DNA from: DATEDA01 sp963754305
Lineage (GTDB): Bacteria; Pseudomonadota; Gammaproteobacteria; Burkholderiales; SG8-39
Direction: 5' to 3'
Assembly: GCA_963754305.1 (NCBI GenBank)
Contig: CAVWFR010000043.1
Coordinates: forward strand, 62,001-126,000
Length of the DNA stretch: 64,000 nt
The notes under the pieces are model-generated. The model searched no databases. It saw only the letters and a program-made list of their open reading frames with translations, and was not told the origin of the DNA. This document shows positions 1-7,984 of the stretch, in pieces; within the stretch, counting starts at the first letter, position 1; every line of letters begins with the position of its first letter. A program made the translations under genes and the position numbers.

Positions 1-529
1 CGATGAGGTCGCGCTCCCGCCGGCTGTAGAAGGCGCTGTCCACGGTAAAGCAGAAAGCGCTGAAGCCGTGCTCGCGGGCGCGCCGTGCCCAGTCGTCGAC
101 CCAATCATCGTCGCCGCGCACGTAGAGTTGAAACACGCGCAGCGAATCCGCCGCTGCCGCCGCGGTGGCTTCCAGCCCGGGCTGACAAACAGAGGAGAGC
201 ATCAGCGGCACGCCGAACCGTGCTGCCGCGCGAGAGGCCGCCGCCGCGCCCTCCGTGACGAACGATTCCATTCCGCCCACCGGCGCGAGCATCACCGGCA
301 GGCGCACTGCGCGGCCGAGAAAAATCGCGCTCGAGTCCACTGCGCTGACGTCGCGCAGCACGCGCGGACGCAACGCGATCGAGTCGAGTGCGAGGCGATT
401 GCGCCGCACCGTGGTCTCGGTTTCCGTGCCGCCGATCAGATAGCTCCACGGGCCGGGCGCAAGATTCGCGCGCGCCGCGACAACGATTTCGTGCAGCGTG
501 AGGAACTGGGGGGCTGTTTGCTCGCTCAT
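1..529 (-). CDS. FMN-dependent alpha-hydroxy-acid oxidase/dehydrogenase, partial
   Basis: The frame begins at the ATG at 527-529 and runs off the left edge, giving about 176 N-terminal residues of a protein normally 350-400 long. It matches the FMN-dependent alpha-hydroxy-acid oxidase/dehydrogenase family (LldD, glycolate oxidase, lactate monooxygenase): LRPRVLRDVS near residue 55, LPVMLAPVGG near 80 and QLYVRGD near 135, all in the first half of the TIM barrel. Members oxidise 2-hydroxy acids to 2-keto acids. The catalytic His/Arg region lies outside the window, so the substrate and electron acceptor cannot be told. A Bug-type transporter remnant sits just upstream in the same orientation. 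Confidence 0.88.
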   Translation of the reverse strand, partial: MSEQTAPQFLTLHEIVVAARANLAPGPWSYLIGGTETETTVRRNRLALDSIALRPRVLRDVSAVDSSAIFLGRAVRLPVMLAPVGGMESFVTEGAAAASRAAARFGVPLMLSSVCQPGLEATAAAAADSLRVFQLYVRGDDDWVDDWARRAREHGFSAFCFTVDSAFYSRRERDLI

Positions 530-589
530 GGTTTGCGTGGTGATCGAACGCCGCAAGCCTAGCATTTCGGAGGGGGCGAGCGCCCGAAG

Positions 590-716
590 CTCTGCCGGCG
601 ATGAAGCTGCCGGCCTCTTCCGGGGTGTTGAAGGCCTCGAAGGCGCCTGCCTCGACCCTTTCCCGAACTTCTTTCGTGTCTAGCGCATTCTTCAGGGCCG
701 CGTGCAGCCGAGTCAT
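590..716 (-). pseudogene. C-terminal remnant of a Bug/TctC-type solute-binding protein
   Basis: About 42 codons on the minus strand read like the C-terminus of tripartite tricarboxylate transporter receptors: LHAALKNALDTKEVRERV, then GAFEAFNTPEEAGSFIAG. Family members end with this helix and a further 10-15 residues; here the frame continues into unrelated sequence overlapping the next gene. The other 270 or so residues of the family are absent upstream. It is therefore a decayed terminal fragment. An intact Bug gene next to a hydroxy-acid oxidase would have suggested carboxylate uptake, but nothing functional remains. Confidence 0.6.
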
Positions 717-938
717 CACCCCACGAAATCGCGGCGGTGCCTCGAAGGGGACGATTGGAATCGCGCCGTCGTCGAAAAGTCGCGCGGGTTCTCGACAAAT
801 AGACTTTTTCTCCGCCATGGGATTGTCACCACGACGGCGACTATTGGTAGCCGGCAACTGGTTTAGCAGCTAGGACCGAGACGCCGAGGCAGTAGGGTTG
901 CGGCGGATGCCCGGCGCGAGGGAAGTCAGACTAGACCG

Positions 939-1007
939 ACCCTCCTAGCCGGGAGGGTTGAAGATCCGCGAAGAGACTCGTCCTGACCGACCGGTCTCGC
1001 GCCGGTC
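939..1007. other. Two short inverted repeats in a gene-free stretch
   Basis: Between the Bug remnant and the next gene (about 820-1133) I see no coding signal. It holds two small dyads: ACCCTCC/GGAGGGT at 939-958 with a 6-base loop, and GACCGG/CCGGTC at 989-1007 with a 7-base loop. Neither is followed by a T-run, so they are weak terminator candidates at best. Confidence 0.3.
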
Positions 1008-1133
1008 TGAAAGGAATTCTGCCTGCACTATTCAGCGACGCGAGCGCCGGTCAGGCCGAGGTGCTCGCGTAGATGTCGGAACAGAATGAAAAGGGACGGG
1101 ATGAAAGCATGTGCCGACGGAGTTCTGCGTTCG

Positions 1134-1427
1134 TCAGTCTGCTTTGAGCCGCTCCGGCCGATCTCTAAGCTGATACATGGCAAGCCGCGACTCGACCTCT
1201 TCGCCATCCAGGAAGTGGTCGAGGCAGAGCATCAGATCCGGGTAGTACGGTATCAGCGTATACGCCACGTCCTCTGCGGTCGTCGCGGACCACGCCGCCT
1301 CTCCGAAAAAGCGCATCTCGAAGCGCAATCCTGACGCGCAGGACAAAAAATGCTCTATATCGCGCGAAGAAGAGCGACTAAGGTTGCGATCGATCAGATA
1401 TGTAGTCCTGAGTGATTCGGTCGACAT
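1134..1427 (-). CDS. Hypothetical protein, 97 aa
   Basis: I do not recognise this protein. The composition is balanced and looks coding (for example RFFGEAAWSATTAEDVAYT and DLMLCLDHFLDGEEVES), with no membrane segment or signal peptide. An ATG at 1427 with GGAAA six bases upstream is preferred over an in-frame ATG six codons earlier that has no ribosome-binding site. It stands alone between a gene-free stretch and the pseudopilin gene, so context gives no clue to function. Confidence 0.5.
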   Translation of the reverse strand: MSTESLRTTYLIDRNLSRSSSRDIEHFLSCASGLRFEMRFFGEAAWSATTAEDVAYTLIPYYPDLMLCLDHFLDGEEVESRLAMYQLRDRPERLKAD

Positions 1428-1535
1428 CTGGGTTTCCAAAGACATTACACGTGCCGGGTACCGAGCCGGGCAACCGATCTCTTCGCCCTCGCCCGCGCAG
1501 TGCCTACGAGCAAAAGCTCGAGAGCTGCCGCCGAG

Positions 1536-2225
1536 CTAGTCCAGGCGCTGGCAAAGGATGTACTTTTCGCTGCCGTCGCTCGAGAAACTCGTGATAGTCG
1601 CATCTGCGCTGGCGATCGCCTCGTTCTCGACGTTCTGCCTCGCGGCCCGAATCATGCCGCGCCGCGGATCGCCGTCGTCGAGATGGTTCTCGACACCGAT
1701 CGCGACGTCGCCAGGCACATTTGCCGTGCATATCGCGAGGCCGGGGAAGCCGAAGGGTGCCCATTCGACCCCTATCACGCCGAGGTGCGGGTTTAAGGGC
1801 TGTGCGACCTGCGTGATCACCGACGGCGGCGCAACGACGAGATCGGCAAGCCGCAGGTGCCACCAGAAGTTCAGAGACTCGCCGCTGCCGGTGCCAGGGA
1901 CGATAACCAGGTTCGCCATCGGATCGCCGGCGGGTGGCGGAGCTTGATACGAGCCGCCGATGCGGCCATCACCATTACCGTCCTTGGCGCCTGCCACCCA
2001 ACGGGTAACGGCTCGAGGGTCGTCTCCCGGAAGTGCCCGGTAACGGTCCTGGTAGGTCAACACCGCGATTCTCAACCCTTCCAACTGGTTGACTATGAAC
2101 TTGGTACGCGCGTGGGTCAGGAGGCCGTTGCCGACGATGAAGCCTCCAATCAATAGCCCGATTAATGTGACAACGATCACGAGCTCAGCGAGGGTGAACC
2201 CTCTCTCTTTGCTGGTTACCTGCAT
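1536..2225 (-). CDS. Type IV pilin / type II secretion pseudopilin-like protein
   Basis: The N-terminus carries a class III prepilin signal: after a short basic leader, KERG is followed by FTLAELVIVVTLIGLLIGG. PilD-type peptidase would cut after the glycine, N-methylate Phe and leave Glu5 in place. One N-terminal helix precedes a soluble head rich in Gly/Pro, with Asp-Gly-Asn-Gly-Asp-Gly near residue 80 that resembles the calcium loop of major pseudopilins. At 229 aa it is longer than GspG and closer to orphan pseudopilins annotated in betaproteobacteria. The ATG at 2225 gives a normal leader; an upstream extension would add an unlikely 34 residues. No other pilus or secretion genes lie nearby, so its partner system is unknown. 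Confidence 0.8.
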   Translation of the reverse strand: MQVTSKERGFTLAELVIVVTLIGLLIGGFIVGNGLLTHARTKFIVNQLEGLRIAVLTYQDRYRALPGDDPRAVTRWVAGAKDGNGDGRIGGSYQAPPPAGDPMANLVIVPGTGSGESLNFWWHLRLADLVVAPPSVITQVAQPLNPHLGVIGVEWAPFGFPGLAICTANVPGDVAIGVENHLDDGDPRRGMIRAARQNVENEAIASADATITSFSSDGSEKYILCQRLD

Positions 2226-2611
2226 CAAGCAATCCGCGTGGGTTGATGTTCGGGCCGCCGACCCGGACTTGGCGTCGATGCTATGTCCGTTCAATGCCCC
2301 TCCGGCTGTGAAAAAGTCTCCTTCCACTCTGTGACGCCGAAGGTCGCGTGATGTCGATCACGCCCGGCACAGACTGTGACAATCGGCTACTGAGCTCTGC
2401 GCAAACTTCCGGTCGATTCGAGATCCCCGCTGCGTAAAGGGGGTACGCCAGGGCAAGGGTCAACTTCTGACTCGCGCCCGGTCGAAGACGAACGCGGCTC
2501 CCATGCATTGCGCGCCATCGACGAACACCATGCTCGAACAATCGCAAGGGCGACTTGGTTGGGGCGAGAGCCGCCCGCTACGTTTGACGAACGCCCGCAC
2601 CGACCACATAC

Positions 2612-3217
2612 TTGCGCCTAATCACCGGAGCACGAGAGCATCGCTTGCGAAAGCACCTTCTAAAACTCGCAGCTTGGGGGCTGCTGGTGGGCACAGTGCT
2701 TGGAGCGAGTGCCGCAGGGCCCTCTCGCGGCGGCTCAGTGCTCGGCCCACCCGTGATCGGCGTGTACCCGAGGGCCGCGCCGGCGATCGCACCGTCCTTC
2801 CGTCACCCTGCTCTCGCGCGGACGACGCGCGTCCACGGGTTTCGAACCTTCAGTGGGCTCGGGGTGCCTGTCTACGTGGGCTCGCCCGCCGTCTATGGAC
2901 CGGCGGCGGTGTACTCCGAAACTCCGGCCGTTTACGTTCCGCCCCCGGAACCTCAGGTGCTAGCCGCCCCACCACCGCCGCCGGAGCGGGACGTGATCCA
3001 CTATTCAGACGGGCGTTACGAGCTCCGCGGCGACGGAGTTTCGACGCCCTATCGGTGGGTGTGGATCCCGAACCCACCACTGCCTCCGCCGAGGCCGGGG
3101 CGCGACGTCCGCCTCTATGGCTGGACCGACGAGTCGGGCACGCTGCACGTAACGGATCGCTTGGATACGGTCCCGGAGCGGCACCGCGCCCAAGCAAAGC
3201 GCAACGCGTCCTCGTAG
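2612..3217 (+). CDS. Secreted proline-rich protein with DUF4124-like C-terminus
   Basis: A basic N-region and hydrophobic stretch (LLKLAAWGLLVGTVLGASA) form a signal peptide. The middle is rich in Pro, Tyr and Val (for example YVPPPEPQVLAAPPPPPE). The last 60 residues contain LYGWTDESGTLHVTD, which resembles the DUF4124 beta-meander found in many betaproteobacterial periplasmic proteins, followed by VPERHRAQA. The start is uncertain: TTG at 2612 gives the longest form, while TTG at 2645 would put the signal peptide directly at the N-terminus. It is probably periplasmic. Function is unknown; the Tyr/Pro-rich section suggests an envelope or structural role, which is inference. Confidence 0.65.
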   Translation: MRLITGAREHRLRKHLLKLAAWGLLVGTVLGASAAGPSRGGSVLGPPVIGVYPRAAPAIAPSFRHPALARTTRVHGFRTFSGLGVPVYVGSPAVYGPAAVYSETPAVYVPPPEPQVLAAPPPPPERDVIHYSDGRYELRGDGVSTPYRWVWIPNPPLPPPRPGRDVRLYGWTDESGTLHVTDRLDTVPERHRAQAKRNASS

Positions 3218-3473
3218 CTCGTCGCATTCGGTCGACCAAGGTATCCGGCACCCGAGCACAAGGCTTCGAGATACCGGAAACCCGGATCACCAACCATCCT
3301 GTGCTCGTGTCGGTTTCAAGCGCGCCAGGGGCGCGTCGTGTACCAATGCACCAGCGGCATTCGCCCGATCGTCGAGACCTTCCGCGATGGCCGCGGGCTG
3401 GACCGTGATACCCGCCCTAGGAGAGTTTGGATGAGGCCGACGCCGACCAGTACCTACGCCGGCCAGGGTCCGC

Positions 3474-3793
3474 GCGCACATCCCGGAGGAAAGGATTGCG
3501 GCACGCGTAGACAGCCTCGTGGGCGTGGTTGAAGCCGTCCGCCATGGTCTGGGTGTGGGCACGCTGCTACGTCTTCTTGGCGACCGGGAGCGTGATCTCG
3601 TGCGGCTCGCTGCGCCAAGCGGAGAGCTGGACACGCCGGTCTGGATACTCACTCACCCGGATCCACGGAATATCGCCCGCGTGAAGGCGCTCACGGACCA
3701 TTGTACGAACAGCTGTCGCGCTCGGAGTTCATCCTGGCGAACGAGCGGACCGATGGCGTTCGCATGCCGTCACTAGCAGCGAAGAGTCCTTAG
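3474..3793 (+). pseudogene. Remnant of a LysR-family regulator (C-terminal effector domain), frameshifted
   Basis: The frame reads AHIPEERIAARVDSLVGVVE, then VRHGLGVGTLL, then WILTHPDPRNIARVKALTDH, the hallmark end of a LysR substrate-binding domain. After that His the sense switches frame (Tyr-Glu-Gln-Leu-Ser-Arg) at about 3701-3704, consistent with loss of one base, and continues to a TAG at 3791. Nothing upstream resembles the helix-turn-helix half, so about two thirds of the gene is missing. It is a dead fragment. Confidence 0.7.
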
Positions 3794-3902
3794 ACGCGCC
3801 CGCGTGGACGCGCGGTCCTTGCGGGCGCGGAGGAAAACCAGGCGCCAACGTTCGCGACTCCCGGCAGCGATGTCTCCGCTGCACGCGCGGTTGGCGCGAG
3901 GA

Positions 3903-4112
3903 TCAGGCGATGGTGTCGACGACGGGGCGCACGCGCGCCGCGAGCGCGGTCCGCAACGCGAGGCCACCAACATTCGCCTTTCCGCGCTGGTGCAGGAAGA
4001 AGAGCAGCGCAAACAACGTTCCGCCGGGGAGCAGGATCTCCAGCATGAGATAGGGGCCCAGCTTCTTCCCCAATCGACGCAACCTGACCAATCCACTCAT
4101 GACCACTCGCAT
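3903..4112 (-). CDS. Small membrane protein, 69 aa
   Basis: Starting at the ATG at 4110-4112 (an internal ATG at 4100 is possible), it has a basic N-region (VRLRRLGKKLG), one strong membrane segment (LMLEILLPGGTLFALLFFL) and a basic tail. The pattern, including the ILLPGGTL motif, looks like a short conserved hypothetical of betaproteobacteria. No function can be assigned. The ends agree with coding composition, while the longer upstream reading in the same frame does not. Confidence 0.6.
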   Translation of the reverse strand: MRVVMSGLVRLRRLGKKLGPYLMLEILLPGGTLFALLFFLHQRGKANVGGLALRTALAARVRPVVDTIA

Positions 4113-4381
4113 TTTGCAGCTCCCGTTTGTATCGAGTCGGCCCGGATCCTGCCGGGCCGTGTTGCAACTAGTCGAAGGTGTCGGCTCGAAATCGACAGGC
4201 CCAGTCGGCGCGATTTCACGGGACGATCTAGGCCAGCGCGCGGCGACGTGCGGCAATAGCCGAAAAGGGAGTGCGGAAGCCCGCATGTACCCGGGAGGAT
4301 GTCCGGAGGAGGTCGTTCGAGCGTGGACGGGTGCCAACCTTTGCGTGAGCACGGCTCCCGCCCCATCGATATCCTTCCGGG

Positions 4382-4936
4382 ATGCCCCACCTCTTCGAAC
4401 CCGCCTCGAGCGGTCGGTCCAAGTGCCGCGGCTGCGCCCGGCCCATCCAGCGTGGAGAGCTACGTTTCGGCGAGCGGCTGCCCAACCCCTTTGGGGAAGG
4501 TGAGATGACGCTGTGGTTCCATCCCGCGTGCGCCGCCTACAAGCGGCCGGAGCCGCTTCTTCAGACTCTCGGAGAAACGCTCGAGAACGTGCCCGACCGA
4601 GAGCGACTGGAGCGCGCGGCGCACAGCAGCCTGGCACACCGGCGCCTGCCGCGGATCGACGGCGCCGAGCGGGCGCCGAGCGGACAGGCCAAGTGCCGCA
4701 GCTGCCGCGAGCCCATCGCCCGCGGGAGCTGGCGTATTCGGCTTGTGTTCTATGAAGAGGGCCGCTTCTCTCCGGGAGGGTTCGTGCACCTCGACTGTCG
4801 CAAGGCTTACTTCGAGACCAACGACATCTCGGATCAGGTGCTCCGCTTCAGCTCGGACTTGAGCGACGGCGAACGCGAGGAATTGAGGCGGGCGTCCGAC
4901 GCCGACGCGACCGGCAGCGCGGGCTCTCCCGTATGA
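4382..4936 (+). CDS. Protein with two PARP-type zinc-finger domains
   Basis: Two copies of the zf-PARP (PF00645-like) fold make up most of this 184-aa protein. The first (about residues 10-55) has CRGC, then GELRFG, then WFHPAC. The second (about 98-145) has CRSC, then GSWRIRLVFYEEG, then FVHLDC. Each shows the expected C-x2-C ... H-x2-C zinc ligands and the basic-aromatic core. In eukaryotic PARP1 and DNA ligase III these fingers recognise DNA nicks and ends. No catalytic domain is attached, and the C-terminal 40 residues are acidic. DUF4112 follows after 30 bp. A DNA-end-binding or regulatory role is inference from the fold; the domain call itself is firm. Confidence 0.8.
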   Translation: MPHLFEPASSGRSKCRGCARPIQRGELRFGERLPNPFGEGEMTLWFHPACAAYKRPEPLLQTLGETLENVPDRERLERAAHSSLAHRRLPRIDGAERAPSGQAKCRSCREPIARGSWRIRLVFYEEGRFSPGGFVHLDCRKAYFETNDISDQVLRFSSDLSDGEREELRRASDADATGSAGSPV

Positions 4937-4966
4937 ACTGGCGCTCGGGTTCTCTGTCGAAGCGGG

Positions 4967-5497
4967 ATGGCCACTAACAATCGGATCTTGACCGTCGACA
5001 CCGCGGGCAACGTCGAGTCGATCGACCCGGCGGACACTCGGGACACGCGTGAGACGCGCGAGCGTCTCGCGCAGCTCGCTTGGCTCCTGGACAGCTCGAT
5101 CCCTGTCGCCGGCACCCGCTTCACGGTGGGGCTCGAGGCGTTGATCGGACTCTTTCCGTTCGTCGGCGACCTGATCGGTGCGCTGCTCTCGAGCTACATT
5201 CTCAGTGAGGCGGCGCGCCTCGGCGCGCCGAAAATCGTGCTGACGCGGATGGCGTTCAACATCGGCCTGGAAGGGCTCGCCGGGATCATCCCCTTCGCCG
5301 GCGACGCGTTCGACGCCGTCTTCAAGGCCAACCAGCGAAACGTGAAGCTCCTGAACGATTGGCTCGACCAGCCGGGAAAGACCGTGCGCGCCAGCCGGGC
5401 GTTCGGCATCGCGCTGGTGCTCGGCGTGGTGCTCTTCCTGCTGCTGCTGGTGGGCATCGCCTTCTTGTTGGCGCGCTGGCTCTGGTCGCTGATCTAG
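4967..5497 (+). CDS. DUF4112 membrane protein
   Basis: The 176-aa protein matches the DUF4112 family: LLDSSIPVAGTRFTVGLEAL, IGLFPFVGDLIGA, RMAFNIGLEGLAGIIPFAGD, FDAVFKANQRN. These small integral membrane proteins of unknown function have a conserved central Gly/Pro-rich hydrophobic unit. Here a C-terminal membrane segment (LVLGVVLFLLLLVGIAFLL) is added. It lies 30 bp after the PARP-finger gene and four bases before the M23 remnant, so the three could be co-transcribed. Confidence 0.88.
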   Translation: MATNNRILTVDTAGNVESIDPADTRDTRETRERLAQLAWLLDSSIPVAGTRFTVGLEALIGLFPFVGDLIGALLSSYILSEAARLGAPKIVLTRMAFNIGLEGLAGIIPFAGDAFDAVFKANQRNVKLLNDWLDQPGKTVRASRAFGIALVLGVVLFLLLLVGIAFLLARWLWSLI

Positions 5498-5501
5498 CCG
5501 A

Positions 5502-5903
5502 TTGATCTTTTCGCTTGTGAGGGTCGTCAGGCTCATCGCGGATCTGGCGCTTGCCGCTCTAGTCATCGCTGGGTCTGCGGCGTTTGCGCTCGCTTACCCG
5601 ATTTACGCGCTGCGCCTGTACACCGCCGAGCCGGCGTCCGTCTTGCCGATGCCGGTCGCGGACGTTGCCCCCAGCCGGTTCGGCCCTGGCGGGCAGCTGC
5701 ACTACTTTGCGCACCTCGAACGCGTCGCGCCGATGATCCGTATCGGCGATCGGGCGACCGCGGGCGACGTACTGGGATACGTCGGCAGTTCGGGCAACGC
5801 GCGCGGCACGCCGCCGCATCTGCATTACGGCATCTATGGGTTCGGCGGCGGGGCCTTCAATCCCTATTCATTCCTGCAGCCGGACGCGGCAGCGGCGGGT
5901 TGA
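5502..5903 (+). pseudogene. M23 (LytM-type) peptidase with in-frame loss of the first half of the catalytic domain
   Basis: The N-terminus has a membrane anchor (LALAALVIAGSAAFALA). The end is clearly M23 peptidase: GPGGQLHYFAHLERVAP, GDVLGYVGSSGNARGTPPHL and HYGIYG with the HLHYG zinc motif. Between PSRF and GPGG, where the family carries about 45-50 residues including H-x(n)-D zinc ligands (the HEGIDIFAPRGT region), there is nothing: the two flanks are joined in frame. The domain therefore keeps only one half of its metal site and should be inactive as a peptidoglycan hydrolase. TTG at 5502 or GTG at 5517 are candidate starts. Confidence 0.7.
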
Positions 5904-6272
5904 GTTGCGTTGCACGCCTAGGCGGAAAGCCGGAACGGCGTATCCACAGGGATTCATCGAGCACGCCGCGCGAGCACCTGCTGCCTCTCGTCGGCGAGGC
6001 GCTCGTGATCGTGAAGGCGGCGGCGAAGGACGCTGCGAAGGCGAAGCGCGATGACCATTCAGCGAGTCGGCGAGGCGTTCGCAAGGATCCACGAGAAGCG
6101 CGGCGGCGTGAAGGTCCAGCTCAACGATGTGCGCGCGGCGTGCAGGATGCTGCGGAGCGCGTCGCGCATCTGCGGACCGGTCGCCGCGCTCGCGCTATGT
6201 GCGCGACCGCACGGAGTTGCTCGTTCCATTGTGTTAGGGCATTGTGCCGCGGTGGATAGCACCGAAACGCGA

Positions 6273-6512
6273 ATGCACGCCGCGGAACCCCTAGAGCCGG
6301 GTCAGCGCGTGTGGGTGCTCGACCCCGCTACCGCAGGGGGCAAAGCGTGGGGAACCATCTCGACGGTCAGTAACGGAACCGGCTTCTTTACCGGTAGGGA
6401 TCGCTTTCTCGTCATCGTCCTCGACGGCGGCCACGTCGTGTTGAGCTGCTCGGACGCGCATCGCGGTGTGCGGTGGGACTTCGCGCCACTTGAGGTTGAA
6501 GCGCCACCGTAG
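6273..6512 (+). CDS. Small conserved beta-type protein (family A, copy 1)
   Basis: This 79-aa protein begins MHAAEPLEPGQRVWVL and has a predicted all-beta pattern: VWVL, AWGTISTV, GTGFFTG, FLVIVLDGGHVV, RGVRWDF. It aligns along its length with the protein at 25034-25294 (VWV, G-x-I, GF, LV-x-L, RG-x-x-WD). That supports both as real genes of one small family I do not recognise. An upstream in-frame extension to 6051 has a different composition and is not included. A nucleic-acid or ligand-binding small barrel is possible but is only inference. Confidence 0.6.
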   Translation: MHAAEPLEPGQRVWVLDPATAGGKAWGTISTVSNGTGFFTGRDRFLVIVLDGGHVVLSCSDAHRGVRWDFAPLEVEAPP

Positions 6513-6643
6513 AGCGCGTGCGCTGGCGCCAGCTCCTCGGCGGGGCTTCGAGCGTGTTCTGGGCTCACCCCGTCGGTTCGCCAGCGCCCTGGGGTACAAC
6601 GGGATAATCCGTCCTGAGCGGGCCGGGGCTATGCCGCCCCTGG

Positions 6644-7564
6644 TCACCTGGTCGCGATGCGGCTAGGGGGCGTGGTTTCGAAATGGGGCGCTAGGCGCCG
6701 CTCGCCGGCCGCCGCACGCACCATAGCGGCGAACGATTCGCCGATCGCGGGATGTCGCATGCCGAAATGCAGGATGGCGGCCAGGTAGCCAAGCTTGGAT
6801 CCGCAGTCGAAGCGCACGCCTTCGAGCTCGCGCGCGATCACGCGGTGGGTGGCCCCGAAGCTCTGCAGCGCGTCGCAGAGATTCACTTCGCCGTCGGGGC
6901 CGGGGGCGGTGGTGGCAAGGAAGTCGAAGATTTCCGGCTCGAGGACGAAGCGCCCGGCGAGTGCGATGGGGACCTGCCGCTCTGAACGACCCGGCTTCGA
7001 AATGAGTCGGTAGGTCCCGTGGCCAGACGGCGCGCCCTGGAGGCATCCAACCGCGTCCGCTGATGCGCCGCTCTTGACCGAGACGCCGACGACGGTCGTC
7101 CCGAATCGGGTATACGCGTCGACGACCTGCAGCGCGCCCGGCACTGCCGCGTCCACGAGCTCGTCCGGGACGATGACGAGGAACGGGTCATCGTTCACCA
7201 GCGGACGCGCGCACAGAATGGCATGGCCGATGCCCAGCGGGGCCTGCTGGCGGACGAACTGAAACGTCACGTCGGCGGGGAAGAGCCGCCGCAGCTCCGA
7301 CAACAGCTCGTAGCGGTTATGCAGCGCGAGCGCACTCTCCAGCTCGTACGCCTTGTCGAAATGGTCTTCGATCGCGCGCTTGCTACGATTCGTGACGAGG
7401 ATCAGCTGCCGGATCCCGGCGCGCACCGCTTCCTCCACCGCGTAGTGGATGAGCGGCTTGTCGACCACGACCAGCATCTCCTTCGGCGCCGCCTTGGTCG
7501 CGGGAAGGACGCTCGTACCCAACCCGCCCACCGGGAACACCGCTTTTCGGATGACCGAGCTCAT
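6644..7564 (-). CDS. galU: UTP--glucose-1-phosphate uridylyltransferase-like protein
   Basis: The 306-aa protein aligns along its length with GalU, which makes UDP-glucose from UTP and glucose-1-phosphate in the cytoplasm. Visible family motifs are FPVGGLG, LPATKAAPKEML, VVDKPLIHY, LVTNRSKRAIEDHFD, PLGIGHAI and VRFDCGSKLGYLAAI. The nucleotide-binding loop normally reads GLGTR; here Arg is Ser18 (GGLGTSVLP). The LPDD-type metal motif reads VPDELV. Activity is likely but not certain. Its start overlaps the stop of the upstream small gene by four bases, so the two form an operon. UDP-glucose would fit the glycosyltransferase and glucan genes at 18-25 kb. Confidence 0.87.
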   Translation of the reverse strand: MSSVIRKAVFPVGGLGTSVLPATKAAPKEMLVVVDKPLIHYAVEEAVRAGIRQLILVTNRSKRAIEDHFDKAYELESALALHNRYELLSELRRLFPADVTFQFVRQQAPLGIGHAILCARPLVNDDPFLVIVPDELVDAAVPGALQVVDAYTRFGTTVVGVSVKSGASADAVGCLQGAPSGHGTYRLISKPGRSERQVPIALAGRFVLEPEIFDFLATTAPGPDGEVNLCDALQSFGATHRVIARELEGVRFDCGSKLGYLAAILHFGMRHPAIGESFAAMVRAAAGERRLAPHFETTPPSRIATR

Positions 7565-7875
7565 CGGGGCGAACGCCGCCGGCGCGGCCCCGGCGGATCG
7601 GAGGGGGTGCCGCGGCGCTCGGTGTCGACGAGCCCGCGCGCGACGTCCCGTGCCGCCTGCCGGATCACGTCTCGCGGGCCGCCCGACGATCTATCCCGCT
7701 CGCGGCCGACGGCGCGGGAGCGAGCGGGCAGCGGCGATTCATCCCGCTCGTGGGGTAGCCGCAGCGGGTCGGAGGGTGGCCCGCGCCCTGTGCGGTCGGG
7801 CTCGTCCACACCCTGCTCGCGGGCTTTGGCTCGGGGATCGATGCGAGTCGGCGGATTCGGGCTGCGCTTCGGCAT
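7561..7875 (-). CDS. Small hydrophilic protein, GalU operon partner
   Basis: A 104-aa, highly charged, Pro/Arg/Asp-rich protein without membrane segments. It contains LRLPHERDES and RDVIRQAARDVARGLVDTER, a pattern I associate with short hypothetical proteins of Burkholderiales. The stop overlaps the galU start by 4 bp. A sigma54-type promoter lies 28-43 bp upstream, and a palindrome about 100 bp upstream. No Shine-Dalgarno is obvious. Likely disordered and stress-associated; function unknown. Confidence 0.65.
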   Translation of the reverse strand: MPKRSPNPPTRIDPRAKAREQGVDEPDRTGRGPPSDPLRLPHERDESPLPARSRAVGRERDRSSGGPRDVIRQAARDVARGLVDTERRGTPSDPPGPRRRRSPR

Positions 7876-7902
7876 AAGGGAACCGTGCTACGTCGCCTCT
7901 TA

Positions 7903-7918
7903 AGCAGGAGCCGTGCCG
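7903..7918 (-). promoter_or_regulatory. Sigma54-type -24/-12 promoter for 7561-7875 and galU
   Basis: On the minus strand the sequence reads CGGCACG-GCTC-CTGCT, with the required GG-N10-GC spacing. The predicted transcription start near 7892 lies 17 bases before the ATG at 7875. The assignment is by consensus only. Confidence 0.55.
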
Positions 7919-7973
7919 CCAACGGAGGGTCCGGTTCGCGAACGGAAAGAGAAGAAATCGCCGACTGCGGAAC

Positions 7974-7984
7974 GTAAGCCTTAC
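7974..7984. promoter_or_regulatory. Candidate activator site, perfect 5-1-5 palindrome
   Basis: GTAAGCCTTAC is a perfect palindrome whose centre lies about 63 bp upstream of the -24 GG of the promoter at 7903-7918. The same GTAANNNTTAC form occurs at 48607-48617 with the same distance to its promoter, and at 58134-58144. The rest of 7880-8475 shows no gene. Confidence 0.45.

Noticed and set aside
4460..5566. Minus-strand frame of 368 codons opposite the PARP-finger and DUF4112 genes
   Set aside because: Antisense of two genes with clear domains; no own signature.
6051..6272. Upstream extension of family-A copy 1 (MTIQRVGEAFARIHEKRGG)
   Set aside because: Looks partly coding, but matches nothing I recognise and is not shared with copy 2. 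It may be a separate remnant.
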